DNA of 7,553 nucleotides from Haloarculaceae archaeon (GTDB lineage Archaea; Halobacteriota; Halobacteria; Halobacteriales; Haloarculaceae): the NCBI GenBank assembly GCA_018609945.1, contig JAHENO010000015.1, positions 1 through 7,553 of the forward strand, in the 5' to 3' direction. Both the position numbers and the translations under genes were made by a program. Numbering within the stretch: the first letter of the stretch is position 1; each line of letters begins with the position of its first letter. This document shows positions 5,898-7,553 of the stretch, piece after piece. The notes under the pieces were generated by a model. It saw nothing but the letters and a program-made list of their open reading frames with translations, was not told where the DNA came from and searched no databases.

Positions 5898-7553
5898 TCA
5901 CTGACTGTCGAGGGGTGCCTCCGCCAGTGGGGTGTCGGCGTCGACGGCGTCGGCCAGTCCCAGCCGCTGGACCGTCTCGCGTGCCGGCCGGCCGTCGCCC
6001 CCCCAGCCACGCTGGCGGTAGTAGGCCTCGAGCATGGCCTCGAAGGTCGCCTCCTCCACGGCCTCGCCCTCGTTCGGGCCGGCGGGGAGCGGTTCCTGGA
6101 GCGTCGGCGGCAAGGCGTCGTCGGCACGGTCGAGTCCCTCACGGACGTTGAACAGGCGCGTCAGCGTCCAGATGCGCTCCCCGACGGTCGCGAGATCGCC
6201 CTCGACGTCCAGCCCGACGGCGTCGAGCCACTCGGCGCCGAGGTCGTCGAAGACGTCACCCACGAAGTCGTCGACGATCAGCGACCAGAGGACCGAGCGC
6301 CGGTCCTGCTCTGCGATGACGGCCTCGGCCGCCCGCTCGGGGCTCCACTCCCCCTCGAAGACCTCCCGCTCGATCGGGCGGGCCCGGCGGTGACAGGCCC
6401 CCCGGTCGCTCGTCGCGTAGGCCAGCGCCATGCTGTGGGCGCCCCGGGGGTCGTAGGCTGGCAGTTCCATCTGCTTGATCGTCGGGACCAGCTCTGCGCC
6501 ACCAAACTGGTCGGCAGCCGAATCGACGCCGCCAGCGAGCGCGTCCCCGAGGGGCGTGTCCCGGACCGCAATCTGGGCCAGGAGCTCGCGGGCGTCGTCC
6601 GGGTCGCCAAACGAGAAGGAGTCGTCGATCAACCCGCGCTCGCTGGCCTTGATCGCCCACGCGACCGCGCTGCCCGCGCTGATGAGGTCCACCCCGAGGC
6701 GGTTGCAGGTCTCGCCCAGCGTCGCGACGGCGTCGAAGTCGTCGATCCCGAGGCCGGCACCCAGCGTCATCGCGGTGGCCCCGCGGGGGACACTCTCGCC
6801 GTCCTCGGTCTCGACGCGGAACCCGCGGGGGTCGTCCTCGTCGTCGTACTCCCGCCCGGAGGCGTGCTCCTCGACGGCCTCGATGCCCACCGCGTCGGCA
6901 CCCTCGAACTGCCCCTCCTCCCAGCCACGCGTCGAGAGGACCCCCGCCTCGTTGGCGAAGTCGACCGTCTCGACGGTGCCGCTCGCGCGCAACCACTTGC
7001 CCGTGTCGTCCTCGCGGTACCGCCTGGCGTACTCCTCGCGCAATTCCGCCAGTCCGGCGACGGGGTCGCCGCGGGCGACGACGGCCTTCAGCCGTTTCGC
7101 GCCCATCACCGCACCCGCGCCGCCCCTGCCGGCGTGGTGGTCGCCGGCGTCGGACGCGATGGTCGCGTAGGCGACGCCGTTCTCCCCGGCCGGGCCGATA
7201 CACGCGACCGACGCGTCGGGGAACGCTTCCGCAGTCGTCGCGACGTCCTCGCCCCACGTCGCCGCGGGTTCGACGGTCGCGTCCCCGTCTTCGAGGACGA
7301 TCTGTACCGGGTCGGACGCGGCCCCGGTCACGAGCAGGCCCATGTGGGAGGCGAGCGCGCCGGCGAGCGTGTCCGGGAACTCCCCGCCGGCGTAGGAGTC
7401 GAGGAAGCCCCCCGTCAGCGGCGACTTCGTGACGGCGGCGTAGCGCGATTCGCCGGGGGTCAGCCCCGACACCGGGCCGAGCATGAAACAGAGGACGTTC
7501 TCCGGCCCGAGCGGATCGGCCCCGGGGTCGAGTTCCTCGTAGAGATAGCGGGC
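5898..7553 (-). CDS. Aldehyde:ferredoxin oxidoreductase family protein lacking the [4Fe-4S] cysteines (5' end outside window)
   Basis: The protein belongs to the tungsten bis-pterin AOR family, whose typical members oxidise aldehydes to acids and pass electrons to ferredoxin. 551 residues are visible; the frame runs open through 7553, and about 35 N-terminal residues are missing compared with the 605-aa P. furiosus AOR. Family landmarks are YLYEELDPGADPLGPENVL at the right edge, VTKSPLTGG, CIGPAGEN, AGRGGAGAVMGAKRLKAV (7073-7130), LGAGLGIDDFDA, CNRLGVDLISAG, LPAYDPRGAHSMALAYATSD and GERIWTLTRLFNVREGLDRADD. The CxxCxxxC cluster motif, expected near 6837-6870, is replaced by HASGREYDDEDD. The fourth cysteine, expected near 6273, aligns with Asp in WSLIVDDF. 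Only four cysteines remain, none in a CxxC. The first ATG inside the window (7484) is not the start, since conserved sequence continues upstream. Family is certain; aldehyde oxidation by this copy is not. Confidence 0.9.
   Translation of the reverse strand, partial: ARYLYEELDPGADPLGPENVLCFMLGPVSGLTPGESRYAAVTKSPLTGGFLDSYAGGEFPDTLAGALASHMGLLVTGAASDPVQIVLEDGDATVEPAATWGEDVATTAEAFPDASVACIGPAGENGVAYATIASDAGDHHAGRGGAGAVMGAKRLKAVVARGDPVAGLAELREEYARRYREDDTGKWLRASGTVETVDFANEAGVLSTRGWEEGQFEGADAVGIEAVEEHASGREYDDEDDPRGFRVETEDGESVPRGATAMTLGAGLGIDDFDAVATLGETCNRLGVDLISAGSAVAWAIKASERGLIDDSFSFGDPDDARELLAQIAVRDTPLGDALAGGVDSAADQFGGAELVPTIKQMELPAYDPRGAHSMALAYATSDRGACHRRARPIEREVFEGEWSPERAAEAVIAEQDRRSVLWSLIVDDFVGDVFDDLGAEWLDAVGLDVEGDLATVGERIWTLTRLFNVREGLDRADDALPPTLQEPLPAGPNEGEAVEEATFEAMLEAYYRQRGWGGDGRPARETVQRLGLADAVDADTPLAEAPLDSQ

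Noticed and set aside
6237..6900. A frameshift or sequencing error hiding the AOR cluster cysteines.
   Set aside because: The other two minus-strand frames across 6820-6880 encode Arg/Gly/Ser/Thr/Pro-rich sequence with no CxxCxxxC, and conserved AOR blocks continue in the same frame on both sides.
6475..7170. A 231-residue plus-strand open frame opposite aor.
   Set aside because: Ser/Ala/Pro-rich composition with no domain. It is antisense to well-conserved AOR sequence and reflects codon bias.
1..7553. tRNA or rRNA genes, CRISPR arrays, insertion sequences, selenocysteine signals.
   Set aside because: No cloverleaf-like segments, regular repeat-spacer series, transposase motifs or terminal repeats were seen. 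The formate dehydrogenase has a Cys codon, not TGA, at the catalytic position.

Overview
This window looks like chromosomal or megaplasmid DNA from a halophilic archaeon (class Halobacteria, possibly a Haloarcula relative; genus not settled from sequence). The grounds are high G+C with strong G/C third-position preference in most genes (about 65-70% G+C in lines counted by hand inside fdh and aor), very acidic proteins, and two domain types typical of haloarchaea: a Bat-type HTH regulator and a HalOD1 protein.

Positions 1-1661 (+ strand) hold a tungstate/molybdate module. It starts with the last ~52 residues of a TupB-like ABC permease, then a TupC-like ATPase whose start overlaps the permease stop by one base, then a ModE-like regulator with a winged helix followed by TOBE/Mop-like oxyanion-binding sequence. 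Positions 1727-3865 (- strand) encode a 712-residue formate dehydrogenase catalytic subunit, a molybdenum or tungsten bis-MGD enzyme, convergent with the regulator. Positions 3866-4026 are the divergent upstream region between fdh and an unknown 185-residue protein (4027-4584, +) with a faint helix-hairpin-helix-like segment. Positions 4585-5820 have visibly lower G+C (43-50% in sampled lines) and carry a Bat-type regulator (4784-5455) and a small HalOD1 protein (5553-5819). From 5898 to the right edge (- strand) runs most of an aldehyde:ferredoxin oxidoreductase (AOR) family protein; its first ~35 residues lie outside the window.

Read together, this is a tungsten/molybdenum neighbourhood: oxyanion uptake (Tup), sensing (ModE-like) and two enzyme families that use pterin-bound W or Mo (formate dehydrogenase and AOR). 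The regulators between the two enzymes look like a separately acquired or less conserved insert.

The most notable observation is that the AOR-family protein keeps the overall AOR sequence framework but lacks all four cysteines that bind the [4Fe-4S] cluster in characterised AORs. It also lacks the usual PEYE active-site segment and the second pterin-binding DxxGL(D/C) motif. Neither of the other two minus-strand frames supplies the missing cysteines, so a simple frameshift does not explain it. It may be a cluster-less AOR paralog with altered chemistry or electron transfer.
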